Assembly: GCA_022448525.1 (NCBI GenBank)
Contig: JAKVCX010000001.1
Location: 236,734-300,733 of the forward strand
Reading direction: 5' to 3'
Source: Tenacibaculum sp.
Lineage (GTDB): Bacteria; Bacteroidota; Bacteroidia; Flavobacteriales; Flavobacteriaceae
Length of the DNA stretch: 64,000 bases
A program made the translations under genes and the position numbers. Below the pieces are notes generated by a model. That model searched no databases. It saw only the letters and a program-made list of their open reading frames with translations, and had not been told where the DNA came from. Shown here piece after piece: positions 1 to 7,429 of the stretch; position 1 is the stretch's first letter, and each line of letters begins with the position of its first letter.

Positions 1-83
1 ATTTGCTCGTGACCATCGAAAGATAGTTGACCAAAAACAGGATCGTTTTTAAGGTCTTTAGTATCAATAATTTCAGACATCAT
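1..83 (-). CDS. Glu/Leu/Phe/Val dehydrogenase, N-terminal fragment (runs off window)
   Basis: Only the first 27 codons are inside the window; the gene continues to the left. Translating the reverse strand gives a start (two adjacent ATGs, 83 or 80) followed by a segment containing DPVFGQLSFDGHEQ. I recognise this as the N-terminus of flavobacterial leucine-type amino-acid dehydrogenases, NAD-dependent enzymes that deaminate branched-chain amino acids to oxo acids. The identification rests on a short stretch recalled from homologs, with no catalytic residues visible. It is divergent from the ABC exporter at 252, and a full promoter match lies about 50 bp upstream of its start. Confidence 0.6.
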   Translation of the reverse strand, partial: MMSEIIDTKDLKNDPVFGQLSFDGHEQ

Positions 84-135
84 ATTGTGTTTGTTTTAAA
101 TGAAGAAAATTATGATTCTTCAAATTTATAGGTAA

Positions 136-166
136 CAAAAATAGGAATTTCATAATTACCAAGCAA
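136..166 (-). promoter_or_regulatory. Candidate Bacteroidota promoter for the dehydrogenase
   Basis: On the reverse strand, TTG (166-164) is followed after 20 bp by TATTTTTG (143-136). This matches the Bacteroidota vegetative consensus TTG-N(17-23)-TAnnTTTG. Transcription would start near 130, giving a leader of about 45-50 nt. A second -7-like match at 121-128 has no partner at suitable spacing. Confidence 0.5.
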
Positions 167-251
167 TATCACCTTCTGAAATTAAGAATTCTTTAAAGAC
201 TTAACTTAGATTTTATCATATTACCATATTTATTACACAAATATTAAAAAA

Positions 252-2006
252 TTGAAAGCATTACAATATCTTAACAAATACTTTATCAAATATAAATGGA
301 GATTATTTATAGGTATCATTATCACTATTTTATCAAAACTTCTCGCATTAAAGATTCCTGAGATTATAAAAAACTCATTAAACATTGTTGAAGATTATGT
401 ACGAGGAAAAGAAACTGACTTAGAAGCTGTAAAGCATGAACTATTGATAAATATTTTAATCATAATTGGTGTAACACTATTAGCAGGTTTTTTCACTTTT
501 TTAATGAGACAAACCATTATTGTAGTTTCTCGCTTAATTGAATTTGATTTAAAAAATGAGATTTACCAGCAATATCAGAATCTGTCTGTAAACTTCTATA
601 AGAAAAACAGAACGGGAGATTTAATGAATCGTATTTCTGAGGACGTTTCCAAAGTTAGAATGTATTTCGGACCAGCAATTATGTACTCTTTGAATATGAT
701 TGTTCTTTTTGCTATTGGATTTACCAAAATGTTAAATACCGATTATGAATTAACCTTATACACCTTATTACCATTCCCTATTTTATCTATTTCAATATTT
801 TGGTTAAGCAAAGAAATAAACAAAAAAACAACAATCGTTCAACAATACCTTTCCAAGTTAACAACTTTTAACCAAGAGTTCTTCTCTGGAATCAATGTCG
901 TTAAATCTTATGCTATTGAAAGCTCTGTTTTTTCTAACTTCAATCAATTAGCAGATGAAGCTAAAGAAAAAAACATTGAACTATCAAAAGTACAAGCCTT
1001 GTTTTTCCCTCTGATGATTTTATTAATTGGTATAAGTAATATTTTGGTTTTATATATAGGAGGAAAACAATACATCGCGGGAGAAATTCAAATCGGTGTT
1101 ATTGCTGAATTCATTCTATATGTAAACATTCTTACTTGGCCAGTTGCGATTGTTGGCTGGGTTACATCAATCATTCAACAAGCTGAGGCTTCGCAAACCA
1201 GAATTAATGAATTCTTAGAACAAGTTCCAGAAATTCAAAATAACACTGAAGAAAATACTGATATAAAAGGTAAAGTAAGTTTTAACAATGTTTCGTTAAC
1301 TTATGACGACACCAATATCACAGCGTTAAAGAATGTTAGCTTCACCGTTAATCAAGGTGAAACACTTGCTATTATGGGTAAAACAGGAAGTGGAAAATCG
1401 ACAATAGTAAATATGATTGCTAGAATGTATGACGCCACAGAAGGAACAGTACTAATTGATGATAATCCGATAAAAGAACTTAATCTTGATGACATTCGTG
1501 ATCAAATTGGATTCGTTCCTCAAGACCCATTTTTATTTTCAGACACCATAGAAAACAATATTAAGTTCGGAAAAGATGACGCCACCGAAGAAGAAATTAT
1601 TACTGCAGCAAAGAATGCAGTAATTCACGATAACATTATTGGTTTTACTGATGGATACAAAACAGTTCTTGGAGAAAGAGGTGTTACTTTATCAGGAGGA
1701 CAAAAACAAAGAACTTCGATAGCACGAGCTATTATTAAAGACCCAAAGATTTTAATATTCGACGATTGTTTATCAGCTGTAGACACGGAAACAGAAGAGA
1801 AAATATTAACAAATTTGGAAAGAGTGTCTAAAAATAAAACAACCTTCATAATTAGTCATAGAGTGTCCTCTGCTAAAAACGCAGACAAGATCATTATTTT
1901 GGAGGACGGAAAAATAATAGAACAAGGAACTCACAATCAACTAATAACAAAAGAAGGCACGTATAAAAACATGTATGAACAGCAACTTCTAGAAAAAGAA
2001 ATTTAG
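252..2006 (+). CDS. ABC exporter half-transporter (fused membrane domain and ATPase)
   Basis: 584 residues with the MsbA/MdlB-type layout: a six-helix ABC_membrane domain (about residues 15-310), then an ATPase with Walker A GKTGSGKST (about 375), signature LSGGQKQR (about 480), Walker B ILIFDDCLSAVD (about 500) and a switch histidine in IISHR. It would export a hydrophobic substrate across the inner membrane as a dimer; the substrate is unknown. The start is TTG, chosen because the next residues (KALQYLNKYF) look like the usual N-terminus and no better ATG is upstream. The residue after the Walker B aspartate is Asp where the catalytic Glu is expected, as in degenerate sites of heterodimeric exporters. 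The partner gene is not next door. Confidence 0.85.
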   Translation: MKALQYLNKYFIKYKWRLFIGIIITILSKLLALKIPEIIKNSLNIVEDYVRGKETDLEAVKHELLINILIIIGVTLLAGFFTFLMRQTIIVVSRLIEFDLKNEIYQQYQNLSVNFYKKNRTGDLMNRISEDVSKVRMYFGPAIMYSLNMIVLFAIGFTKMLNTDYELTLYTLLPFPILSISIFWLSKEINKKTTIVQQYLSKLTTFNQEFFSGINVVKSYAIESSVFSNFNQLADEAKEKNIELSKVQALFFPLMILLIGISNILVLYIGGKQYIAGEIQIGVIAEFILYVNILTWPVAIVGWVTSIIQQAEASQTRINEFLEQVPEIQNNTEENTDIKGKVSFNNVSLTYDDTNITALKNVSFTVNQGETLAIMGKTGSGKSTIVNMIARMYDATEGTVLIDDNPIKELNLDDIRDQIGFVPQDPFLFSDTIENNIKFGKDDATEEEIITAAKNAVIHDNIIGFTDGYKTVLGERGVTLSGGQKQRTSIARAIIKDPKILIFDDCLSAVDTETEEKILTNLERVSKNKTTFIISHRVSSAKNADKIIILEDGKIIEQGTHNQLITKEGTYKNMYEQQLLEKEI

Positions 2007-2009
2007 AGA

Positions 2010-2044
2010 TTTGTGTGTTCAAGTAAAATATTTTGTTAGATTTG
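2010..2044 (+). promoter_or_regulatory. Candidate promoter of the DUF3276 gene
   Basis: TTTG at 2010-2013 and TAGATTTG at 2037-2044 fit the Bacteroidota TTG/TAnnTTTG pair with 23 bp between them, the upper end of the normal range. The leader to the ATG at 2089 would be about 38 nt. It lies just past the ABC exporter stop, so the next gene probably has its own transcript. Confidence 0.5.
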
Positions 2045-2088
2045 TTTACGTAAAAACGAAATAAACTACGATTTTAAGACTTCGAATT

Positions 2089-2451
2089 ATGAGCGAGAGA
2101 GTAGAACAAGAAGAAATCTTTTCACAAGTATTAAGAGCTGGAAGAAGAACATATTTTTTTGACGTAAGAGCTACTAAAGCAGACGACTACTACTTAACGG
2201 TAACGGAAAGTAAAAAGTTTACTCACGACGATGGATCTTTCCACTACCAAAAGCATAAAATTTACCTTTATAAAGAAGACTTTAGTGATTTCAAAGAAAT
2301 GCTAAATAAAGCAACAGATTTCATTATCGATAATAAAGGAAGCGAAGTTATTAGTGAGCGCCACCAAAAAGACTTTAAAAAACACGATGAAAACAGTTAT
2401 GTTGAGCAAACTACAGAAAGCTTTACTGACGTTTCATTCGACGACATATAA
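2089..2451 (+). CDS. DUF3276 / PUR-family nucleic-acid-binding protein
   Basis: 120 residues, cytosolic. The first 85 residues form the PUR-repeat-like DUF3276 domain, recognisable from GRRTYFFDVRATKADDYYLT, the KFTHDDG turn and the KHKIYLYKEDF strand. The family is almost universal in Bacteroidota and is related to the single-stranded nucleic-acid-binding PUR-alpha fold (family knowledge); its cellular role is not well established. The C-terminal 35 residues are polar and probably disordered. It has its own promoter match upstream and a hairpin terminator downstream, so it looks monocistronic. Confidence 0.85.
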   Translation: MSERVEQEEIFSQVLRAGRRTYFFDVRATKADDYYLTVTESKKFTHDDGSFHYQKHKIYLYKEDFSDFKEMLNKATDFIIDNKGSEVISERHQKDFKKHDENSYVEQTTESFTDVSFDDI

Positions 2452-2484
2452 CAAGTTTAATTCAAATTCAATTTACACAAAGTA

Positions 2485-2530
2485 AAAGCCACTTTACAAG
2501 TCGTTTAACGATTTGTTAGTGGTTTTTCTT
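2485..2530 (+). terminator. Rho-independent terminator between convergent genes
   Basis: A long imperfect hairpin: AAAGCCACT (2485-2493) pairs with AGTGGTTTT (2518-2526), and the inner arms around 2496-2514 (ACAAGTCGT with ACGATTTGT) also pair. A T-rich run follows on the plus strand. It sits between the DUF3276 stop and the convergent menF stop and may serve both. Confidence 0.7.
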
Positions 2531-2531
2531 T

Positions 2532-3584
2532 TTATAACACACTTTTCATTGCTCCTGATTTAGCAACCGTTTCCAACCATTCTTTTCCTGGATCACTATC
2601 CAATGTAATCCCTCCTCCAACATAAACACTTATATCTCTTACAGAATTAATCTTCATACATCTTAGATTTACAAATAGTTTAGAAATAGATTTACAATCT
2701 TCCTTCGTATTTAGTTCACCTAGAAACCCAGTATAAAATTCACGATTATATCCTTCTTCCCTTACAATAAATTCTTTCGTAATTTCTTTTGGCAAACCAC
2801 AAACAGCAGGAGTTGGATGTAACTCTTTAATCAACTGCTCGATATCTCCATCAATCTTACCCTTAATTAAGGTTCTTAAATGCAATAAATTTCCAATTTT
2901 CACAGTTTCTAATTCTGCTACCGAAAGTTCTTCACATATAGGTTGAAGTTTTCCTTTGATATAATCTGTTACAATATATTGCTCTTCAATTTCCTTTGAA
3001 CTCCAATTTGGCGCAAGTCCTTTCTGATAAACTTGCGTTCCTGCCAATGACATTGTTTTGAAGGACTTCCCTTCTACAGAAAGCAATGTTTCTGGTGTTG
3101 CTCCCATCCATTTCCCAATTTTTGGATGATACCAGAAATACACAAAAGCTGTCGGATATTTTATCAATAATCTTGAAAGCACCGCCAAGTCATTTAAATC
3201 TGAAGTTAATACAACTTCCTCCTTTCTTGACAAAACTACTTTACGAAACTCATTTCTTTTAATCGAATCAATTCCTTTTTGAACTAACTGAACATGAAAA
3301 TCACGTTGTGAATCGTTTATTAAAATTTCATCTTCTGGGAAATCTACACCAACATTTATACTTTCTTTTTCTCTTCTTGAACACTCCTCTGGAAATAAAA
3401 TTGAAGATTCGCTTCTATTGAAGGGAGCGTAAATAAATCCAGATGAATTACTATAATCCGCCACAAAATTTAATGAGTCATCTTCCTGAAAAAAACCTTG
3501 TAAAAACTCGGAATTTGGAGTTTTATAAACCACAAAAGGTAGATTACCCTTCAGCGCTTTCTTTACATTATCAAATATTTTCAA
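2532..3584 (-). CDS. menF: Isochorismate synthase (chorismate-binding family)
   Basis: 350 residues of the chorismate-binding fold. Visible family motifs are FRKVVLSRKEEV (about 112), ATPETLLSVEG, SLAGTQ, HPTPAVCGLPKE (about 253), REFYTGFLG, and YVGGGITLDSDPGKEW near the end, which carries the metal-binding and substrate-binding acidic residues. It converts chorismate to isochorismate, the first step of menaquinone synthesis. An anthranilate or salicylate synthase is less likely because the thioesterase in the same operon fits menaquinone and menB/menD occur elsewhere in the window. The start is a TTG whose bases overlap the TGA stop of the upstream hydrolase, implying translational coupling. 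Confidence 0.85.
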   Translation of the reverse strand: MKIFDNVKKALKGNLPFVVYKTPNSEFLQGFFQEDDSLNFVADYSNSSGFIYAPFNRSESSILFPEECSRREKESINVGVDFPEDEILINDSQRDFHVQLVQKGIDSIKRNEFRKVVLSRKEEVVLTSDLNDLAVLSRLLIKYPTAFVYFWYHPKIGKWMGATPETLLSVEGKSFKTMSLAGTQVYQKGLAPNWSSKEIEEQYIVTDYIKGKLQPICEELSVAELETVKIGNLLHLRTLIKGKIDGDIEQLIKELHPTPAVCGLPKEITKEFIVREEGYNREFYTGFLGELNTKEDCKSISKLFVNLRCMKINSVRDISVYVGGGITLDSDPGKEWLETVAKSGAMKSVL

Positions 3585-4426
3585 TCTGCGTATTTTAGTA
3601 ATTTTTCTTTTATGAAATCAAAATTCGACCAAACCAAACCATGATTTCCTTTTTCCAAATCGACCAAAGTAAATTGCTCTGAGTCGAATTGGTCTTTTAA
3701 CATTTTAGAGTTTGCGTATGGCACAATCCAGTCACTCGTACCGTGTATACTCACTACTTTATTAGGAGTAATATGCCATTCATTTTCAAACTTCTTCAAA
3801 TCATCTCGATGAGATAATTTTTCTTTTGACGCTTCCTGCCAAACAGACGGAACTAACCATCTTGTAGCTTTCCATTTGTAAAAATTCAACATCCAAGGCA
3901 TAGGCTCTACCTCACTATGTACTGCTGGCGCTAGCAATAAAACTTTCTTAACTTTTTCCTTAATAGATAATGCTATTGGACCTCCGTAAGAATATCCAAC
4001 CAAAATAACTTTATCCTTATTTAGTTCTCTAATTATATCAAGTAACATGTCTCTTTCGAAGGCAATACTCTCTTGAACTGGATTTGTATCTTTATAATTA
4101 TACCCGATTCTATCATAAGCCACCATATTGAATTTAGCCTGCAATAAACTATCAGACATATATTTTGAAAAATCATTTAAAGAACCAATTGTTCCATGTA
4201 CAAACACTAATGTCGGCAACACTGAATCTCTTTGAATGGTTATTTTTCTATAAGAAAAATCTTTGTATTCTTCCTTAGTCAACAAAGGTTTTACATCACT
4301 ACTTTCGTAAGCTTCTAAAACTTTTTCATCTGACTTAGGCGCTGTAAAAACAGTGAAAACTGTATACAACCCAACTAATAATATGATAATTATTGTAAAA
4401 AGAATTTTCAGTATTTTTTTTAACAC
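3581..4426 (-). CDS. Membrane-anchored alpha/beta hydrolase in the menaquinone operon
   Basis: 281 residues. An N-terminal hydrophobic segment (about residues 3-28) should anchor the protein with the hydrolase domain outside the cytoplasm. The domain has an oxyanion-type VHGTIGS, nucleophile elbow GYSYGG (Ser near 146), an acid in HGTSDWIVP (near 227) and a histidine in GNHGLVW (near 259), so a Ser-Asp-His triad is complete. It starts 6 bp after the thioesterase stop and its own stop overlaps the menF start, so it is cotranscribed with two probable menaquinone genes. The substrate is unknown. A MenH-like role is tempting, but MenH is normally soluble and cytosolic, so this stays inference. 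Confidence 0.75.
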   Translation of the reverse strand: MLKKILKILFTIIIILLVGLYTVFTVFTAPKSDEKVLEAYESSDVKPLLTKEEYKDFSYRKITIQRDSVLPTLVFVHGTIGSLNDFSKYMSDSLLQAKFNMVAYDRIGYNYKDTNPVQESIAFERDMLLDIIRELNKDKVILVGYSYGGPIALSIKEKVKKVLLLAPAVHSEVEPMPWMLNFYKWKATRWLVPSVWQEASKEKLSHRDDLKKFENEWHITPNKVVSIHGTSDWIVPYANSKMLKDQFDSEQFTLVDLEKGNHGLVWSNFDFIKEKLLKYAD

Positions 4427-4432
4427 TAGTAG

Positions 4433-4849
4433 TTATTTTTTATCCAAGATAATATTTGTGAGTTTACAAATAGAAATCAGATTTTCATCTTCATCAACTA
4501 CTTTAATTTCCCATAAATGAGTAGTTCTTCCTCTGTGAACCGGTTTAGCCGTACCAAACACAAACCCCTCTTTCTTACTTTTCAAATGATTTATACTTAA
4601 ATCAATTCCTTTCACAACCTTATTCTTATCTTTTAAAAAATAAGCAGATGCCAAACTTCCAACAGTTTCAGCTAACGCAGCGGTTGCGCCACCATGCAAA
4701 ATTCCATAAGGCTGGTAAACTCTCGAGTTCACAGGCATTCTTGCTGTAACATAATCCTCACCTACATCAACAAACTCAATTTCTAGAGTTTCCATTAATG
4801 TATTAGTATTATAAGAGTTAAGTCGTTTTAAAATTTCTTCTTTGTTCAT
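4433..4849 (-). CDS. PaaI/YdiI-type hotdog thioesterase, candidate DHNA-CoA thioesterase
   Basis: 138 residues, a single hotdog domain. The signature YQPYGILHGGATAALAET (about 44-61) contains the HGG turn and the Glu at the expected catalytic place of YdiI/PaaI-like enzymes. Such proteins hydrolyse acyl-CoA thioesters; E. coli YdiI (MenI) cleaves 1,4-dihydroxy-2-naphthoyl-CoA in menaquinone synthesis. It is first in a three-gene coupled operon ending with menF, which supports that substrate; this is inference from context. A general phenylacetyl-CoA-type thioesterase is the alternative. Confidence 0.8.
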   Translation of the reverse strand: MNKEEILKRLNSYNTNTLMETLEIEFVDVGEDYVTARMPVNSRVYQPYGILHGGATAALAETVGSLASAYFLKDKNKVVKGIDLSINHLKSKKEGFVFGTAKPVHRGRTTHLWEIKVVDEDENLISICKLTNIILDKK

Positions 4850-4876
4850 TTACGAATAAAATGTTCAAAAACTTAA

Positions 4877-4902
4877 TTGAGGAGTAAAAATACGTATTTT
4901 TG
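4877..4902 (+). promoter_or_regulatory. Candidate promoter of the pRiA4b ORF-3-like gene
   Basis: TATTTTTG at 4895-4902 is a perfect -7 match; TTG at 4877-4879 gives a spacing of only 15 bp, shorter than usual. The start codon follows at 4924, a leader of about 15 nt. Confidence 0.4.
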
Positions 4903-4923
4903 TAGTCTATTAAAAATTAAGAA

Positions 4924-5424
4924 ATGTATAAAGTTCGTGCTATTTTAGATGTTGATGAAGATGTAATAAGAACCATTGTATTCAATGAGAATTTATCTTT
5001 AGAAAAATTGCATTTTGACATTGCAAAAGCATTTGGTTTTGACGGAAGTGAAATGGCTTCATTTTACAAAAGTGATGATGAATGGAATCAAGGTTTAGAG
5101 ATTCCTTTATTTAATATGGCTGAAGCTGGTGAGGAATTATCAATGGCTTCTTGCATTACAAAAGACATGCTAGAAAAACAAAACGATAAATTAATTTACG
5201 TTTATGATTTTCTTCAAATGTGGACTTTTTACATTGAGTTAATAGATTCTTCGTCGGAAGAAGTTTCTGAAACAAAAACAATTCTAAGTGTAGGAGAAAT
5301 ACCAAAAGAAGCTCCTGATAAAGTTTTTGAATCTGATAAAATTATGAATGAATTTGATGATGAAAACCATGATTTATTTAATGATTTTGAAGATTTAGAC
5401 AGCTTAGATCTAGACAATTATTAA
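4924..5424 (+). CDS. Plasmid pRiA4b ORF-3-like family protein
   Basis: 166 residues, cytosolic. The first 110 resemble the pRiA4b ORF-3 family (also called IS1096-type passenger domain): MYKVRAILDVDEDVIRTIVF, then the LEKLHFDIAKAFGFDG helix and the FYKSDDEW segment. The molecular function of the family is unknown; the name reflects first discovery on a plasmid and does not show mobility here. The last 55 residues are very acidic (NEFDDENHDLFNDFEDLDSL) and probably unstructured. It lies between the divergent thioesterase and the ABC-2 transporter pair with its own promoter-like box. Confidence 0.75.
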   Translation: MYKVRAILDVDEDVIRTIVFNENLSLEKLHFDIAKAFGFDGSEMASFYKSDDEWNQGLEIPLFNMAEAGEELSMASCITKDMLEKQNDKLIYVYDFLQMWTFYIELIDSSSEEVSETKTILSVGEIPKEAPDKVFESDKIMNEFDDENHDLFNDFEDLDSLDLDNY

Positions 5425-5521
5425 ATCTAGATTTTTCAACTAGACAAATTTACTGTTAAAAAATTCCGTAACATTTTGGTATCTTGTTCGTCGAATAGAA
5501 AACTGACAAAACTTTATACTA

Positions 5522-6418
5522 TTGGATACCATTTTATCTATTAAGAACCTCGACAAAAAATATGGTCGTGTTCACGCTGTAAAAAACTTATCTTTTGATA
5601 TTGAAAAAGGAAATGTCTACGGAATTTTAGGACCTAACGGAAGTGGAAAATCTACAACCTTAGGAATTATTTTAAACGTTGTAAATAAAACTGCTGGAGA
5701 ATTTTCATGGTTCGGCGGAACAATGTCTACTCACAACGCACTAAAAAAAGTTGGAGCAATTATCGAACGCCCGAACTTTTATCCATATATGACAGCGGTT
5801 CAAAATCTTGAACTTATCTGTAAAATTAAAGGAGTTCCTTTCGAAAATATTGATGAAAAACTTAAAACCGTAAATCTTTACGACAGAAGAAACAGTAAGT
5901 TCAAAACTTATTCGTTAGGAATGAAACAAAGGCTTGCGATTGCTTCTGCCCTTTTAAACAACCCTGAAATTTTAATTCTAGATGAGCCAACAAACGGTTT
6001 AGACCCACAAGGTATTCATGAAATTAGACAAATCATTAAAGAAATTGCCAAAAACGGAACAACCATTTTATTAGCCTCTCACCTTTTAGACGAGGTAGAA
6101 AAAGTTTGTTCTCATGTTGTGGTTATTCGCAACGGAGTAAAACTTTATAGTGGTAGAGTTGAAAACATGGTGGCTTCCAACGGAATTATAGAAGTTAAAA
6201 CAGACGGAGATCAGGAACTTTTAGTAAACACCTTGAAAAACTACTATGACATAGCAACTGTAAATGTTGAAGATGATTTAATTGTAGCGAGATTAGAAAA
6301 TGAAACTACAGCCTCAGAAATCAACAAATACTTATTTGAAAAAGGAATTATTGTTTCACACTTAGTTATGCGCAAACCAAGTTTAGAAGAACAATTCTTG
6401 AACTTAACTAATAACTAA
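5522..6418 (+). CDS. ABC transporter ATP-binding protein (ABC-2 type exporter)
   Basis: 298 residues. One ATPase domain: Walker A GPNGSGKST (about 39), signature LGMKQRLAIASAL (about 138), Walker B ILILDEPTNGLDP, switch His in LLASHLLDEVE; a C-terminal extension of about 80 residues is usual for DrrA/NatA/GldA-like subunits. It powers the membrane protein encoded 14 bp downstream. The start is TTG, selected because it places the domain at the normal distance from the N-terminus and no in-frame ATG fits. The substrate cannot be told. GldA of the gliding system is a relative, but I see nothing that makes this gldA. Confidence 0.88.
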   Translation: MDTILSIKNLDKKYGRVHAVKNLSFDIEKGNVYGILGPNGSGKSTTLGIILNVVNKTAGEFSWFGGTMSTHNALKKVGAIIERPNFYPYMTAVQNLELICKIKGVPFENIDEKLKTVNLYDRRNSKFKTYSLGMKQRLAIASALLNNPEILILDEPTNGLDPQGIHEIRQIIKEIAKNGTTILLASHLLDEVEKVCSHVVVIRNGVKLYSGRVENMVASNGIIEVKTDGDQELLVNTLKNYYDIATVNVEDDLIVARLENETTASEINKYLFEKGIIVSHLVMRKPSLEEQFLNLTNN

Positions 6419-6432
6419 AAAAAATTACAACT

Positions 6433-7281
6433 ATGCTACGTCTTTTAAATATTGAATTTCACAAATTAAAACACAATAGAGCCAGTAGAGTTCTATCCAT
6501 TATATATTTCGGTTTATTAACTTCAATTGCTTTAATTGCTGCAATTAAGTTTGATATCGGACCCATAAAATTTCACTTAGCTGAACAAGGAATTTTTAAT
6601 TTTCCATACATCTGGCATTTCAATACCTTCATGGCAGCCATGTTCAAATTCTTTTTACTCTTGGTTATTGTTTCTATGATGGCTAATGAATACAGCTACA
6701 AAACATTAAAACAAAACCTGATTGATGGATTAAGCAAAAAAGAATTTATTCTATCTAAGTTTTATACGGTTATTGTTTTTGCTGCCGTTTCAACATTATT
6801 CGTTTTTGTTGTTTCTCTTATTCTAGGTCTTATTTATTCTGATTTTAACGAATTTTCTATCATATTTTCAGATTTAGAATATTTTGCAGCTTTCTTTATA
6901 AAGTTAGTTGGGTTCTTTTCTTTTGGTTTATTCTTAGGTATTTTAATCAAAAGATCAGCTTTCGCAGTTGCTGCAATGATTGTTTGGCTCTTTATTGAAA
7001 GCATGTTCAAAGGTTATCTCTACTGGACATTTAGAGATTTAAAACAAGCTGCAGGAGCAGAAGTTGGAAAAATTATGCAATTCTTCCCTCTTGAAGCAAT
7101 GGCTAACCTAATCAAAGAACCATTTACTCGTTTGGGAGCTGTAAAATCCGTTGCCAAACAAATTGGTGAAGAGTTTGTAGCTGATTACTCTGTGCATATT
7201 ACCGATATTTTAATTGTTTTGGTTTGGACAGCTATTTTCATCTACCTTTCTTATCGTCTATTAAAGAAAAGAGATTTATAA
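6433..7281 (+). CDS. ABC-2 type transporter permease
   Basis: 282 residues with about six hydrophobic helices: one near 20-38, several between 70 and 195, and a last one near 255-275. The motif NEYSYKTLKQNLIDGLSKKEF (near 91-111) is the cytoplasmic coupling segment typical of ABC-2 permeases. It follows the ATPase gene directly and would form the inner-membrane half of the same exporter. A strong hairpin terminator follows at 7375, closing the two-gene unit. Confidence 0.85.
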   Translation: MLRLLNIEFHKLKHNRASRVLSIIYFGLLTSIALIAAIKFDIGPIKFHLAEQGIFNFPYIWHFNTFMAAMFKFFLLLVIVSMMANEYSYKTLKQNLIDGLSKKEFILSKFYTVIVFAAVSTLFVFVVSLILGLIYSDFNEFSIIFSDLEYFAAFFIKLVGFFSFGLFLGILIKRSAFAVAAMIVWLFIESMFKGYLYWTFRDLKQAAGAEVGKIMQFFPLEAMANLIKEPFTRLGAVKSVAKQIGEEFVADYSVHITDILIVLVWTAIFIYLSYRLLKKRDL

Positions 7282-7374
7282 ATAGAAACATCATATTATA
7301 AAAAATAACACAATGAACAGGTAGGGTTTTACGTTGTTTATTTGTTATATAATAAGTTGTTAATACATAAAAAC

Positions 7375-7398
7375 AACGCCTTCATTGGCGTTTTTTTT
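7375..7398 (+). terminator. Rho-independent terminator of the ABC-2 operon
   Basis: AACGCC (7375-7380), a 6-base loop, GGCGTT (7387-7392), then an uninterrupted T run to 7398. It separates the transporter pair from the secreted-protein genes that start at 7430. Confidence 0.8.
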
Positions 7399-7429
7399 AT
7401 TACATTGCCAACCCATTTTATAGGATGAT

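Noticed and set aside
1625..1849. Reverse-strand reading frame inside the ABC exporter
   Set aside because: A shadow of the exporter; no family, no leader and no separate spacing. Similar antisense frames at 5229, 12977, 15698, 31904, 53875, 55851, 57314, 59081, 60313 and 61625 were dropped for the same reason.
4924..5424. pRiA4b ORF-3 name as a sign of a mobile element
   Set aside because: No transposase, inverted repeats or target duplication are near; the name is historical.
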